The notes under the pieces: model-generated
What the model was told of the DNA's origin: nothing
The model's database searches: none
What the model saw: the letters and a program-made list of their open reading frames with translations, nothing else
Shown: positions 22,667 through 30,558 of the stretch, in pieces
Position numbering within the stretch: position 1 is the stretch's first letter
Layout: every line of letters begins with the position of its first letter
NCBI GenBank assembly: GCA_937901085.1
Contig: CALCHQ010000061.1
Coordinates: 1 to 40,511, forward strand
Direction: 5' to 3'
Origin: an uncultured Verrucomicrobiales bacterium
GTDB lineage: Bacteria > Verrucomicrobiota > Verrucomicrobiia > Verrucomicrobiales > Akkermansiaceae
DNA: 40,511 nt
Position numbers and translations under genes: made by a program

Positions 22667-22747
22667 CCGCCACTAAAGTGGCTTCGGCGTGCCAAGGCTG
22701 CTAGCGCAGTTAAGGCTGCAGTTGGCGTAAAAACGAGGCGAGTCCTC
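22639..22747 (+). ncRNA. Candidate multi-branched RNA structure in the 3' region of PEP-CTERM gene 2
   Basis: Several nested stems can be drawn: GAGGAC (22639-22644) with GTCCTC (22742-22747), CTCGCC (22663-22668) with GGCGAG (22737-22742), GCCAC-TAAA-GTGGC (22669-22682), GCCAA (22691-22695) with TTGGC (22722-22726), and CTGC-TAGC-GCAG (22698-22709). The outer two share one base, so they may alternate. No known RNA family was recognised. Confidence 0.3.
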
Positions 22748-22760
22748 ACAATGTTTAAAG

Positions 22761-22795
22761 AAAGCCCTGGTGGAAGCATCCACCGGGGCTTTTTA
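22761..22795 (+). terminator. Terminator downstream of PEP-CTERM gene 2
   Basis: AAAGCCCTGGTGGA (22761-22774) pairs with TCCACCGGGGCTTT (22779-22792) around an AGCA loop, with a TTTTT run. One internal T-G pair occurs. Confidence 0.9.
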
Positions 22796-22825
22796 TAGAG
22801 AAATGCGTTGGCATAATGAAGAAAT

Positions 22826-22842
22826 CCGCGCCAAAGGCGCGG
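22826..22842. repeat. GC-rich palindrome 1
   Basis: CCGCGCC-AAA-GGCGCGG is a perfect hairpin with 7-bp arms. It has no T-run and sits in an intergenic stretch with a second, similar palindrome. Confidence 0.7.
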
Positions 22843-22878
22843 GGAGCATACACGTTCGAAATTCTACATTCAAAACAG

Positions 22879-22897
22879 CTGCGCGCCAGGCGCGCAG
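22879..22897. repeat. GC-rich palindrome 2
   Basis: CTGCGCGC-CAG-GCGCGCAG is a perfect hairpin with 8-bp arms, lying 36 bp past palindrome 1. Together they resemble extragenic palindromic elements. Confidence 0.7.
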
Positions 22898-22908
22898 GGA
22901 ATGTCACT

Positions 22909-22943
22909 ACTTCGTAATTCGCACTTCGCACTTCGTACTTCAA
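22909..22943. repeat. Degenerate tandem heptamers (ACTTCGN)
   Basis: Consecutive units read about ACTTCGT, AATTCGC, ACTTCGC, ACTTCGT and ACTTCAA. The run is a short intergenic heptamer array, not a CRISPR. Confidence 0.7.
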
Positions 22944-22998
22944 GACGGTTCTTTTCTTGACTTGGCGGGTGAAGTGGGGTAGGGTGGAGGCGGAGCGT

Positions 22999-25188
22999 AT
23001 GTCATTATTCCAGCTGGTAACAGATTACAAGCCATCGGGCGACCAGGAGCAGGCCATAGCCAAGCTTCTCAAATCGCTTGAGGCGGGTAACCGTCACCAA
23101 TGCCTGCTGGGGGTCACGGGTTCCGGCAAGACCTTTACCATGGCCAACCTCATTGCGGCGCAGAACCGCCCGGTGCTGGTACTGAGCCACAACAAGACGC
23201 TGGCCGCGCAGCTGTATTCGGAGCTGAAGGCCTTTTTCCCCCACAATGCGGTGGAATACTTTGTGTCGTACTTCGACTATTACCAGCCGGAGGCCTACAT
23301 TGCCAGCACAGATACCTATATTGAAAAGGACAGCGCCATCAACGAGGAAATTGACCGCCTGTGCCTGAACGCCATGCGCTCGCTGCTGCTGCGGCGGGAT
23401 GTAATTGTGGTGGCCTCGGTTTCCTGTATTTACGGTCTGGGTGCGCCGGAGGATTACCGCAACCTGACGCTTTCGGTGCATGTGGGGCAGGAGCTGGACC
23501 GCGATGCCATGCTGGCCTGCCTGGCCGAGTTGCTGTTCGAGCGCAATGACTACGATTTCCAGCGCGGGCGCTTCCGGGTGCGCGGGGATGTGGTGGATGT
23601 GTATCCCGCGCAGAGCGATGGCGAGGCCATCCGCGTGGAATTCTTCGGCGATGAGATAGATGCCATCTCCCTCATCGATGCCGGCACCGGGCGTGTGCGT
23701 GAGCGTCTGCAGAGTTACCTCTTCTTCCCGGTGAAGCAGTATGTTTCTTCCCCGGAAAAACGCCTGCCGGCCATCCAGAGCATCCGCAAGGAACTGGCCG
23801 AGCGCGTGGAGTGGTTCGAGAAGAATAATAAACTCATCGAAGCCCAGCGCCTCAAGATGCGGACCGACTACGACCTGGAGCTCATCAACGAAATTGGCTT
23901 CTGCAAGGGTATCGAAAACTACTCCCGCCATCTGGCCGGGCGCGCGCCGGGCAGCACCCCTTCCACCCTGCAGGATTATTTCCCGGCAGACCACCTCACC
24001 ATCATCGATGAATCGCACGCCACCGTGCCGCAGATTGGCGGCATGTACGAGGGCGACCGTTCCCGCAAGCAGGTTCTCATCGACCACGGCTTCCGCCTCC
24101 CCAGCGCGCTGGATAACCGCCCGCTGCGCTTTGATGAATTCATGAACCGCCAGGCCCAGCTGGTCTATGTTTCCGCCACCCCCGGCCCCTTTGAATACGT
24201 GAACTGCGTGGCGGGCAACAAGAGCTACATTCCCGTGCTGAAAGCCAGACGCGGCAACACGCACGCCCGCAGCCGCGAGGCCAGCCAGGCCATTACGCGT
24301 GCGCCGGAGGATTTCCGCGGCGTATTCTTCCACCACCTCAGCGAACTGCGCGTGCCGCCGCACTCCAGCGCTGCCCCGGTTGAGAGTTTCAATCCCGCTG
24401 CGCTGGCGCAGCCGCTCATCGTGGAGCAGCTCATCCGCCCCACCGGCCTGCTGGAACCGAAAATCACGCTGCTTCCGCTGGAGGGGCAGATTGATAAGAC
24501 CATCGAGCTGTGCCGCCAGCGAGTCTCGGTGCGCGAGCGTGTACTGGTCACGACGCTGACCAAGCGCACCGCAGAGGATTTGACGGATTATCTCCGCAAG
24601 GTAGGCCTGGAGGTGGAGTACATCCATGCCGATGTGGATGCCATCGAGCGTGTGGAAATCCTGCGTAAGCTGCGTGCGGGCAAGGTGGATATTCTGGTGG
24701 GCATCAACCTGCTGCGCGAAGGGCTTGATTTGCCGGAAGTCTCGCTCGTCTGCATTCTGGATGCGGATAAGGAAGGCTTCCTGCGCAATGAAACCAGCCT
24801 GGTGCAGACCGCCGGACGCGCCGCCCGCCATGTGCATGGCGAATGCGTACTCTTCTGCGATGTGGTGACCGATTCCATCCGCCGCCTGGTGGAGGAAAGT
24901 GACCGCCGCCGCGCCATCCAGCAGGCGTATAACGAGGCTCACGGCATCACCCCGCAGAGCGTGAGCCGCGGCGACCAGAGTACCCTGCGCCTCTACACCC
25001 CGGATGAGGAACTGGAGGAGGAAGGGGATGAATTCGGCACCCTGCTGGCCGGTGAGGGTGATGAGGCGCCGGATGTGGCCACCACCATTGCCCGCCTGGA
25101 GAAGGAGATGCGCGAGGCCGCCGCCCGCCTGGATTTTGAGGTGGCCGCCGTGCTGCGCGATAAGATAAACCTCCTGAAAAAGAAGTAA
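22999..25188 (+). CDS. uvrB: UvrABC excinuclease subunit B
   Basis: The 729-residue product starts MSLFQLVTDYKPSGDQ (22999, with GGAGG 8 bases upstream). It carries the P-loop GVTGSGKT (residues 38-45), the beta-hairpin region YFVSYFDYYQPEAYIASTDTYIEKD, the helicase motif IDESH, VSATPG, the motif V-VI block TLTKRTAEDLTDYL/HADVDAIERVEILRKLR/VGINLLREGLDLPEVSLV and QTAGRAARH. The C-terminal UVR motif is LEKEMREAAARLDFEVAAVLRD. It verifies damage and loads UvrC in nucleotide excision repair. Between SATPG (about residue 391) and VEQLIRPTGLL (about 475) there is an insert of roughly 65 residues not usual in UvrB. The gene stands alone. Confidence 0.96.
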   Translation: MSLFQLVTDYKPSGDQEQAIAKLLKSLEAGNRHQCLLGVTGSGKTFTMANLIAAQNRPVLVLSHNKTLAAQLYSELKAFFPHNAVEYFVSYFDYYQPEAYIASTDTYIEKDSAINEEIDRLCLNAMRSLLLRRDVIVVASVSCIYGLGAPEDYRNLTLSVHVGQELDRDAMLACLAELLFERNDYDFQRGRFRVRGDVVDVYPAQSDGEAIRVEFFGDEIDAISLIDAGTGRVRERLQSYLFFPVKQYVSSPEKRLPAIQSIRKELAERVEWFEKNNKLIEAQRLKMRTDYDLELINEIGFCKGIENYSRHLAGRAPGSTPSTLQDYFPADHLTIIDESHATVPQIGGMYEGDRSRKQVLIDHGFRLPSALDNRPLRFDEFMNRQAQLVYVSATPGPFEYVNCVAGNKSYIPVLKARRGNTHARSREASQAITRAPEDFRGVFFHHLSELRVPPHSSAAPVESFNPAALAQPLIVEQLIRPTGLLEPKITLLPLEGQIDKTIELCRQRVSVRERVLVTTLTKRTAEDLTDYLRKVGLEVEYIHADVDAIERVEILRKLRAGKVDILVGINLLREGLDLPEVSLVCILDADKEGFLRNETSLVQTAGRAARHVHGECVLFCDVVTDSIRRLVEESDRRRAIQQAYNEAHGITPQSVSRGDQSTLRLYTPDEELEEEGDEFGTLLAGEGDEAPDVATTIARLEKEMREAAARLDFEVAAVLRDKINLLKKK

Positions 25189-25215
25189 GCGCGGGTGTGC
25201 GTGGGCAGGAGTTGT

Positions 25216-25244
25216 TTGACTCTGGCAGAGCAGTATGGTATTCT
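25216..25244 (+). promoter_or_regulatory. Promoter of the ankyrin-repeat gene
   Basis: TTGACT (25216-25221) and TATTCT (25239-25244) are spaced by 17 bp. The predicted start near 25251 leaves a leader of about 22 nt. Confidence 0.6.
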
Positions 25245-25272
25245 GGCGGAGTATTCTGAATGATTTGATTGT

Positions 25273-26391
25273 ATGCGCGGAGTCTTCTTTTCATTGTTTT
25301 TGTTGCTGTGCAGCCCGGCTGGTGCCATGAGCCCGCAGGAATTCCAGCAGTTGTACCAGAGCCAGGATAAAACGGCAGATGTGTGCTACCAGCTGTACCA
25401 GGCCTTTGCGCAGGGAGATGGCGTTGCAGCGGACAAGAGCCAGGCGCGTAAGTGGCTGCTGGCCGCGCATGGTAGCGGCCGCCTTTCGACCCGGAAAGAA
25501 ATCAGCGAGCTGCCCTGGCGCAGGAAGGCGAAGCTCAAGCCCACTATCAAGGTTGCAGAGGTGAGTGATGAACAGGCATGGGAGCTGGGTAGGGAACTGG
25601 TGCAATTCATGCTCGACCAGGGAGGCCGCAATCTCATCGGTATGAACATGTTGCCCAAAGAAAAACCATCGCGCACGCTTGTCTCCGGCATGAAAGACTA
25701 TATTGCCCGCGGGGCAGATTTGAATGTCTGTGTGACGGAGCAGAATGACATGGTGGCTGTGACCGCCCTCTACCTTGCCTGCAAAATGGGAGATGCTTCC
25801 TTAATGGATATGCTCATTAACCACGGGGCAGACCCGAATTATCATGGTGGCCTTGCCATGGAGGCTTTTTTCTTCCCGGAACGGCCGGAGTCCGCTCATA
25901 AGCAAGGAGATAAGGAACGGAAAAACCTGGAAAAACGAGCTAGGAAGCTCTTTGCTCATCTGGTTCGGAAAGGCGCCGATGTCCGCATGTGGAATCACGT
26001 GGGCTGGTCGCCGGTATACGCTGCCGTCAATGCCAATTCGGTTCTGGGCGTACAGATGCTGGTCAAAGCAGGAGCCGACCCTGACCAGAAGCAGAATCCC
26101 CACGAGGTAGCCAACCACACACTACCAGCCCGCCGCATCAATTACCTCACCCAGGGCTATGGTGTTCCCGATGAAGAAACCCCGTTGAATACAGCGGCAA
26201 TTTATGCCCGGTCAGAAGTGGCGGCGGCCTTGCTGGCAGCAGGCGCAACACCCGATTTGCCCAATGCCCTGGGCAAGACCCCGCTGCAGCGTGCGCGCGA
26301 ACTCCACCAGCAACTCAACGCCAAGCCGGCCGCCGAGCGTAACCCCGTCATGGAACAGCATACGGACGCCATCCTGAAGCTCCTGAAATAA
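25273..26391 (+). CDS. Exported ankyrin-repeat protein
   Basis: The 372-residue product has a signal peptide (MRGVFFSLFLLLCSPAGA). Residues about 20-75 resemble a Sel1-type helical pair (YQLYQAFAQGDGVAADKSQARKWLLAA in outline). Three to four ankyrin repeats follow: VTALYLACKMGDASLMDMLINHGADPN, WSPVYAAVNANSVLGVQMLVKAGADPD and TPLNTAAIYARSEVAAALLAAGATPD, ending with TPLQRARELH. Such repeats mediate protein binding. Export suggests a periplasmic or surface role. It has its own promoter, 84 bp after uvrB. Confidence 0.8.
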   Translation: MRGVFFSLFLLLCSPAGAMSPQEFQQLYQSQDKTADVCYQLYQAFAQGDGVAADKSQARKWLLAAHGSGRLSTRKEISELPWRRKAKLKPTIKVAEVSDEQAWELGRELVQFMLDQGGRNLIGMNMLPKEKPSRTLVSGMKDYIARGADLNVCVTEQNDMVAVTALYLACKMGDASLMDMLINHGADPNYHGGLAMEAFFFPERPESAHKQGDKERKNLEKRARKLFAHLVRKGADVRMWNHVGWSPVYAAVNANSVLGVQMLVKAGADPDQKQNPHEVANHTLPARRINYLTQGYGVPDEETPLNTAAIYARSEVAAALLAAGATPDLPNALGKTPLQRARELHQQLNAKPAAERNPVMEQHTDAILKLLK

Positions 26392-26448
26392 GGAGTGGCA
26401 TTCAGGGCATGGCCGCCGTTATTCCTCCGGGCTTCATGTTGTTTTGGG

Positions 26449-26476
26449 TTGACGCGGGAGGCGGGCGTGCTATACT
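26449..26476 (+). promoter_or_regulatory. Promoter of the tubulin-like gene
   Basis: TTGACG (26449-26454) and TATACT (26471-26476) are spaced by 16 bp. The start is expected near 26483, leaving a 27-nt leader before the ATG at 26510. Confidence 0.7.
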
Positions 26477-26509
26477 GGCGGATAAGAGATTTCCCTTTTT
26501 ACCGGCAAT

Positions 26510-27661
26510 ATGAAAAAGCAGATTCTCCTCATCGGTCTTGGTGGCACAGGCGGGCAGGTATTGCTGGCCTGGCGGCAGGCATTGGCGGCTCATGGCATGC
26601 TTCCTGGCGGGGACCATGTGTCCTGCCTGTATCTGGATGCAGCCGATGACGTGGCGGATACAGCCGCCTGGCAGGAGTGGGCAGATGATATTCCCTTTCT
26701 GCATCTGAAAGAGGAAGCCCGCTCGCTCAATGAAATGGAGCAGAACCCGGAGCTTAAAGACTGCGTGGGGGGAATGCGCTGGCAGCTGGCCGGGCGCTTG
26801 CAGGTGCCGGTGTACGAGGTGGAGCAGGCCCTGGCGGCTCTGCCTGGTGCCGGGGGCATGCGTCGTTATGGCCGGGCGTTGCTGTTGCAGAGCTGGCCGG
26901 CTTTGCAGCGCCTGCTCAAACCGCTGGTGGAGGGCGATGTGCAGCTGGAAGTGCATGTGTTTTTCTCGGCGGCAGGCGGCACGGGCAGCGGCGCGGCCAT
27001 GGATGTGCTGGCTCACCTGGAAAAAATCTGCCTGCGTAAGCCGGGCAGCATCCTGCTGCCCTACGCGTTCTTTGCCGGCAAGGCCGCGCACGAGGGGCAG
27101 CTGGCGGCAGAACTGGCCGAGTGGCTCGACTGGGCCGATGAAGACCTGGTGCCGCATGTGTACCTGAGCAGCCCGGTGGTGGATTTACCCACGCAGGTGC
27201 AGACGGTGGCCCGCGCGCTGGCCTGCGGGCAGCAGTTTTTCTACATCGGCGGGGAGTATTATGACCACCTCTACGACCCTGTCCGCCCGCGTGGTACGGC
27301 GGCCGGGGCACGCTTTGCCTCGCTGGGCTATGCGGCCGGGCCGCCTGATTCGCTGGCATGGCTGGGGCAGCTGGACAGTCTGGTGGAGGTGCAGGGCGAG
27401 GGCAGGGGCCCCCGGCGTACTCTGCTGGTTGCCTTGCCGCGCCAGGTGGCAGACCCGCGGGGTGCAGAACTGGCGCTGGAAGATGCCGTGGAAGAGGGTG
27501 TGCTGCCCTGCGTGGTGAATGAGACGGCGACTTGCTGCATGGCTCCCGGCGAGGACGCCTGCGCAGTACTGCTGCTCAATGGACTGTCTGCAGACCGCGT
27601 GGCAGTGCTGGCGGCGCTGCCGGAGACAGATGATTATTTTGCCGCCAGGAATGACCAGTAG
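26510..27661 (+). CDS. Tubulin-like GTPase-fold protein (Tubulin_2-like)
   Basis: The 383-residue product opens with a beta strand and IGLGGTGGQVLLAW, the N-terminal nucleotide loop of tubulin/FtsZ-like proteins. At residues 151-165 it has FFSAAGGTGSGAAMDVL, with the tubulin signature G156-G-T-G-S-G161. These two motifs and their spacing match the bacterial 'Tubulin-like' family (PF13809), which is distinct from FtsZ and from BtubA/B. At 383 residues it is short for that family, which usually runs to over 700. It is soluble, with no signal peptide. Later parts (YIGGEYYDHLYDP, RRTLLVALPRQ) are not familiar. A role in filament formation or membrane remodelling is only a family-based inference. 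Confidence 0.7.
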   Translation: MKKQILLIGLGGTGGQVLLAWRQALAAHGMLPGGDHVSCLYLDAADDVADTAAWQEWADDIPFLHLKEEARSLNEMEQNPELKDCVGGMRWQLAGRLQVPVYEVEQALAALPGAGGMRRYGRALLLQSWPALQRLLKPLVEGDVQLEVHVFFSAAGGTGSGAAMDVLAHLEKICLRKPGSILLPYAFFAGKAAHEGQLAAELAEWLDWADEDLVPHVYLSSPVVDLPTQVQTVARALACGQQFFYIGGEYYDHLYDPVRPRGTAAGARFASLGYAAGPPDSLAWLGQLDSLVEVQGEGRGPRRTLLVALPRQVADPRGAELALEDAVEEGVLPCVVNETATCCMAPGEDACAVLLLNGLSADRVAVLAALPETDDYFAARNDQ

Positions 27662-27742
27662 CAGGGATGTCAGACAGCAGGCAGGCTGATGTCGCGTTTG
27701 TGTCTTGAAATCTGCTGTGCAGGGGTATACGATGGTGTGGTC

Positions 27743-28204
27743 ATGTTTGATGCGGAGGAATTGAGTAAGGAGACGCTGGTCTGGGTGCGGGATGAAGAAC
27801 TCCCCCAGGGGGAGGACCATGCTGCCATGGTGCGCCTGCTGGCCGGGGAACTGGCCGGCCTCACCGGCTGGAGCAAGCGCAGCCTGATTCAGACAGCTCT
27901 GGACCGCGAGGCTCAGGACAGCACCTACCTCGGTTACGGTCTGGCGATTCCGCATGCCCGCGTGTTCGATATTCCGCAGCCGGCCGTCTACCTGGCACGC
28001 AGCACTCCCGGCGTGGACTGGCAGGGAAGCATGGCGCGTCTGGTGTTCCTGGTGGTCGTGCCGGAGGAATGCCCGGAGTGGCACTTGCAGCTGCTGAGCC
28101 GCATTGTCCGCTGGCGGCAGAAGAGCGGCCTGAGCGAGGAGGAGATGGTGAGTATGTCTGCTGCCACGCTGGCCGCCGGCCTGCGCGAGCTGCTGGTACT
28201 GTAA
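27743..28204 (+). CDS. PTS EIIA type-2 (PtsN/fructose-type) domain protein
   Basis: The 153-residue product (start MFDAEELSKETLVWV; an 18-residue upstream extension from 27689 is possible) has the LIQTALDREAQDSTYLGYGLAIPHAR segment (in outline). The phosphorylatable His is His71 in AIPHAR, in the usual place for EIIA-Fru/Ntr proteins. The end (CPEWHLQLLSRIVRWRQKSG) corresponds to the '..HL.LL..la......' helix of the family. Such stand-alone proteins often regulate rather than transport. No HPr or EI gene is in view. It lies 81 bp after the tubulin-like gene and 54 bp before the first sialidase. Confidence 0.75.
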   Translation: MFDAEELSKETLVWVRDEELPQGEDHAAMVRLLAGELAGLTGWSKRSLIQTALDREAQDSTYLGYGLAIPHARVFDIPQPAVYLARSTPGVDWQGSMARLVFLVVVPEECPEWHLQLLSRIVRWRQKSGLSEEEMVSMSAATLAAGLRELLVL

Positions 28205-28222
28205 ATGAGCGGAACTTTCCGC

Positions 28223-28251
28223 TTGAATTCCGGGGTGGGGTCTGTTAGGCT
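28223..28251 (+). promoter_or_regulatory. Possible promoter of sialidase 1 (near-leaderless)
   Basis: TTGAAT (28223-28228) and TAGGCT (28246-28251) are spaced by 17 bp, with TG just upstream of the -10 as an extended element. The -10 ends 7 nt before the ATG at 28259, so the transcript would have almost no leader. Confidence 0.4.
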
Positions 28252-28258
28252 TACTACC

Positions 28259-30427
28259 ATGGTAAGAAAATCTCTTTTTGCCTTGCTGGCCTGTGGCTTG
28301 GCGTATGGCTCCGAAAGTTTTGAGAAATTCCCTGCGGGGGCATTCACAGGCGGTGCCTGTGAGTATGGTAAGCTGGCGGCGGTCAATGCCGAAATTGCGG
28401 GCAAGGGCCGCAGCGGCGAGCGTTCTCTGCGCCTCATGGGTGGTAACTCTTCCACCACGGTGACGTTGAAGGAGAAGCTCGACAAGGAGGCTGCCTTCTC
28501 GTTCTGGCTGGAGCGCTGGTCGGGCAAGGACCCGTTCAAGGTCACGGTGCAGGCCGTGGGCGGAAGCCAGGATGGTGCCGAGGTAGCGGTGCTGGATAAA
28601 GCGCCCACCGGCGGTAATTTCCCCAACAAGGTGACGGGTCAGCTGCCTGCCGGGGCTACCGGTATGAAGATTACGGCGGAGACTCCTGAAGGCACGGGCG
28701 TATTCATCGACGATATGATGGTACTGGCCGGCCCGATGAAGGTGAAGGAAGTGGAAGTGGTGAATCCGGGGCCGTACCCCATCATGAAGCGGGCGGTGTA
28801 TAACCCGGTGCTGGCGCTCAGCGTGCTGACCGACGGCGTGGAGAAGCCCCGGAAGCTCGAGAAGATGAGCTTTACGGTGAATGACCCCCGCCTCGTGGCC
28901 AAGATCACCCTCCGCAGCGGTGATATCAACGGCATGGATTTTGCCAACAGCGTGGAATACGCATCGGGCAAGCCCGACAGCGAGGGTAAGGTGACGCTAC
29001 GCTCCAAGGAAGGGCTGCAGGGGGGTGAAAACTACCTGTGGCTGGATGTAGAGCCCTCTGCCAAGGCAGCGGTGGGCTCTCTGCTGACTGTCAAAGGCAT
29101 CAAAGTCACGATTGACGGCAAGGAATACAGCCCGGCCATGAAGCCTGTGAGCCAGCGCATCGGTGTGATGCTGGCCATGCCCGGTGAAGCCGTCGGGAAC
29201 CAGCCTGACAAGGCCGAAGCCCGGCCCTGTGTAGCCTTCCGTATTCCCGGCATCATCCGCACCGCCAAGGGAACGCTCATTGCCACCTTTGACGCCCGCT
29301 ACCACCACGAAGGCGACCTTTGTGCCGATATTGACGTGGCGGCGGTGCGTTCGACCGACGGCGGCCAGACCTGGACGATGCCGGAGGTGGTCATGGATGC
29401 CGGCCCCGGTGGTCAGAATGGCTGTGGTGACCCCTGCATCCTGCAGGACAAGAAGGGGCGCATCTGGGTTCAGGCGCTGGTGTGCCACTTCGGCGGCGGT
29501 GCTTCCCTGAACGTCTCGCAGACCGGCTTCGACAAGGACAAGACCGGTCAGTGGGGCATGGTATATTCCGATAACGACGGCAAGACCTGGTGCAAGGACT
29601 ATGTGAATGCCACCAAGCAGGTGAAGCAGGATGAGTGGACTACGATTCTGGCTGGTCCGGGCAATGGTATCTGCACGAAGAAAGGGGTGATTGTGTTCCC
29701 GGCGCAGATCTGGCAGAATGGTGCGAATCCCCGCTGCCGCAGTACCATTTGCTATTCGAAGGACAACGGCAAGACCTGGGCCATGGGCAACGGCCTGCCC
29801 TGCGCTTCTTCCGAATGCCAGATTGTGGAACTCAAGGATGGTTCCATCATGATTAACTGCCGCAATGAGGCCGGCGGTGGCAAGCGCGTGGTCTATGTCA
29901 CCAAGGACCTGGGCGAAACCTGGGAACCGCACGAGACGAACCTCCAGGGGCTCAATGAACCCTCTCCCCAGCCCTGCCAGGGTGGTTTTGTGGCGGTGGA
30001 GACCAAGAAGTACGGCCGCCTGCTGCTCTTCTCGAACCCGCAGGTGTATCCGCGTGCGCTCATGATTGTGCGTGCCTCCCGCGATGAGGGCAAGACCTGG
30101 AATGAGGGTATCATGTACGATAAGCGCCGCTGCATGGGCTATTCCTGCATGGCGATGACCGACCCGGAAAATGTGGGTATCATTTACGAGACCTGCCACA
30201 CCAATGGCAAGAGTGGTGCCCGCGGCATCGGCTTCATCCGCGTCCCGATTGAGTCCATCATGACCGGCAAGGATGTCGATACGAAATCCGGCGGCAAGAA
30301 GGGCAAGAAATCGGCCGATGCAGATGAGGAAGCCGACGCCGGTGCCGAAGAGGAGGACGCAGCCCCCGCCAAAAAGGTGAAGAAGGGCAAGAAAGGCAAG
30401 AAGAAGAAAAAGAAGAAGCAGGCCTGA
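28259..30427 (+). CDS. Secreted sialidase 1, GH33, with Lys-rich C-terminal tail
   Basis: The 722-residue product starts at MVRKSLFALLACGLAYGSE, a signal peptide. Residues about 20-170 form a beta-sandwich, carbohydrate-binding-like. About 180-300 resembles the BNR-associated N-terminal domain of bacterial neuraminidases. The catalytic propeller follows, with FRIPGIIRT (Arg328) and five Asp boxes (STDGGQTW, SDNDGKTW, SKDNGKTW, TKDLGETW, SRDEGKTW). The region RRCMGYSCMAM...GIIYET supplies the likely Tyr/Glu pair. It cleaves terminal sialic acid from glycans outside the cytoplasm. The last about 45 residues are a low-complexity acidic then Lys-rich tail (KKGKKGKKKKKKK). It is the first of three tandem paralogues. 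Confidence 0.93.
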   Translation: MVRKSLFALLACGLAYGSESFEKFPAGAFTGGACEYGKLAAVNAEIAGKGRSGERSLRLMGGNSSTTVTLKEKLDKEAAFSFWLERWSGKDPFKVTVQAVGGSQDGAEVAVLDKAPTGGNFPNKVTGQLPAGATGMKITAETPEGTGVFIDDMMVLAGPMKVKEVEVVNPGPYPIMKRAVYNPVLALSVLTDGVEKPRKLEKMSFTVNDPRLVAKITLRSGDINGMDFANSVEYASGKPDSEGKVTLRSKEGLQGGENYLWLDVEPSAKAAVGSLLTVKGIKVTIDGKEYSPAMKPVSQRIGVMLAMPGEAVGNQPDKAEARPCVAFRIPGIIRTAKGTLIATFDARYHHEGDLCADIDVAAVRSTDGGQTWTMPEVVMDAGPGGQNGCGDPCILQDKKGRIWVQALVCHFGGGASLNVSQTGFDKDKTGQWGMVYSDNDGKTWCKDYVNATKQVKQDEWTTILAGPGNGICTKKGVIVFPAQIWQNGANPRCRSTICYSKDNGKTWAMGNGLPCASSECQIVELKDGSIMINCRNEAGGGKRVVYVTKDLGETWEPHETNLQGLNEPSPQPCQGGFVAVETKKYGRLLLFSNPQVYPRALMIVRASRDEGKTWNEGIMYDKRRCMGYSCMAMTDPENVGIIYETCHTNGKSGARGIGFIRVPIESIMTGKDVDTKSGGKKGKKSADADEEADAGAEEEDAAPAKKVKKGKKGKKKKKKKQA

Positions 30428-30454
30428 GCTTCCGGCCGGGCCTGGTCATTTTAC

Positions 30455-30513
30455 CCGCCGCCGTGCTGCCGTCACTCCCCTGCCGGGGAGGGCAGCCGGG
30501 GGCGGATTTTTTT
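30455..30513 (+). terminator. Terminator after sialidase 1
   Basis: Nested arms CCGCC/GGCGG, GCTGCC/GGCAGC and CTCCCC-TGCC-GGGGAG form a long GC-rich stem followed by seven T residues. Confidence 0.85.
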
Positions 30514-30521
30514 GTTTTTAC

Positions 30522-30551
30522 TTGAAGTTCCCGCCCCTTATGTGTTATGCT
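30522..30551 (+). promoter_or_regulatory. Promoter of sialidase 2 (near-leaderless)
   Basis: TTGAAG (30522-30527) and TATGCT (30546-30551) are spaced by 18 bp, with TG-T before the -10. The -10 ends 7 nt before the ATG at 30559. Confidence 0.5.
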
Positions 30552-30558
30552 CACGCGT

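Larger units (their letters stand above)
22748..22998. other. Gene-free stretch before uvrB with palindromes and heptamer repeats
   Basis: It holds a terminator (22761-22795), two GC-rich palindromes (22826-22842 and 22879-22897), a run of degenerate heptamers (22909-22943) and the uvrB ribosome binding site. Frames here are low-quality shadows of the repeats. Confidence 0.7.

Noticed and set aside
22909..22943. CRISPR array
   Set aside because: The units are 7 bp long, degenerate and without spacers.
23005..24942. 645-codon minus-strand frame
   Set aside because: It is antisense to uvrB and has no recognisable protein features.
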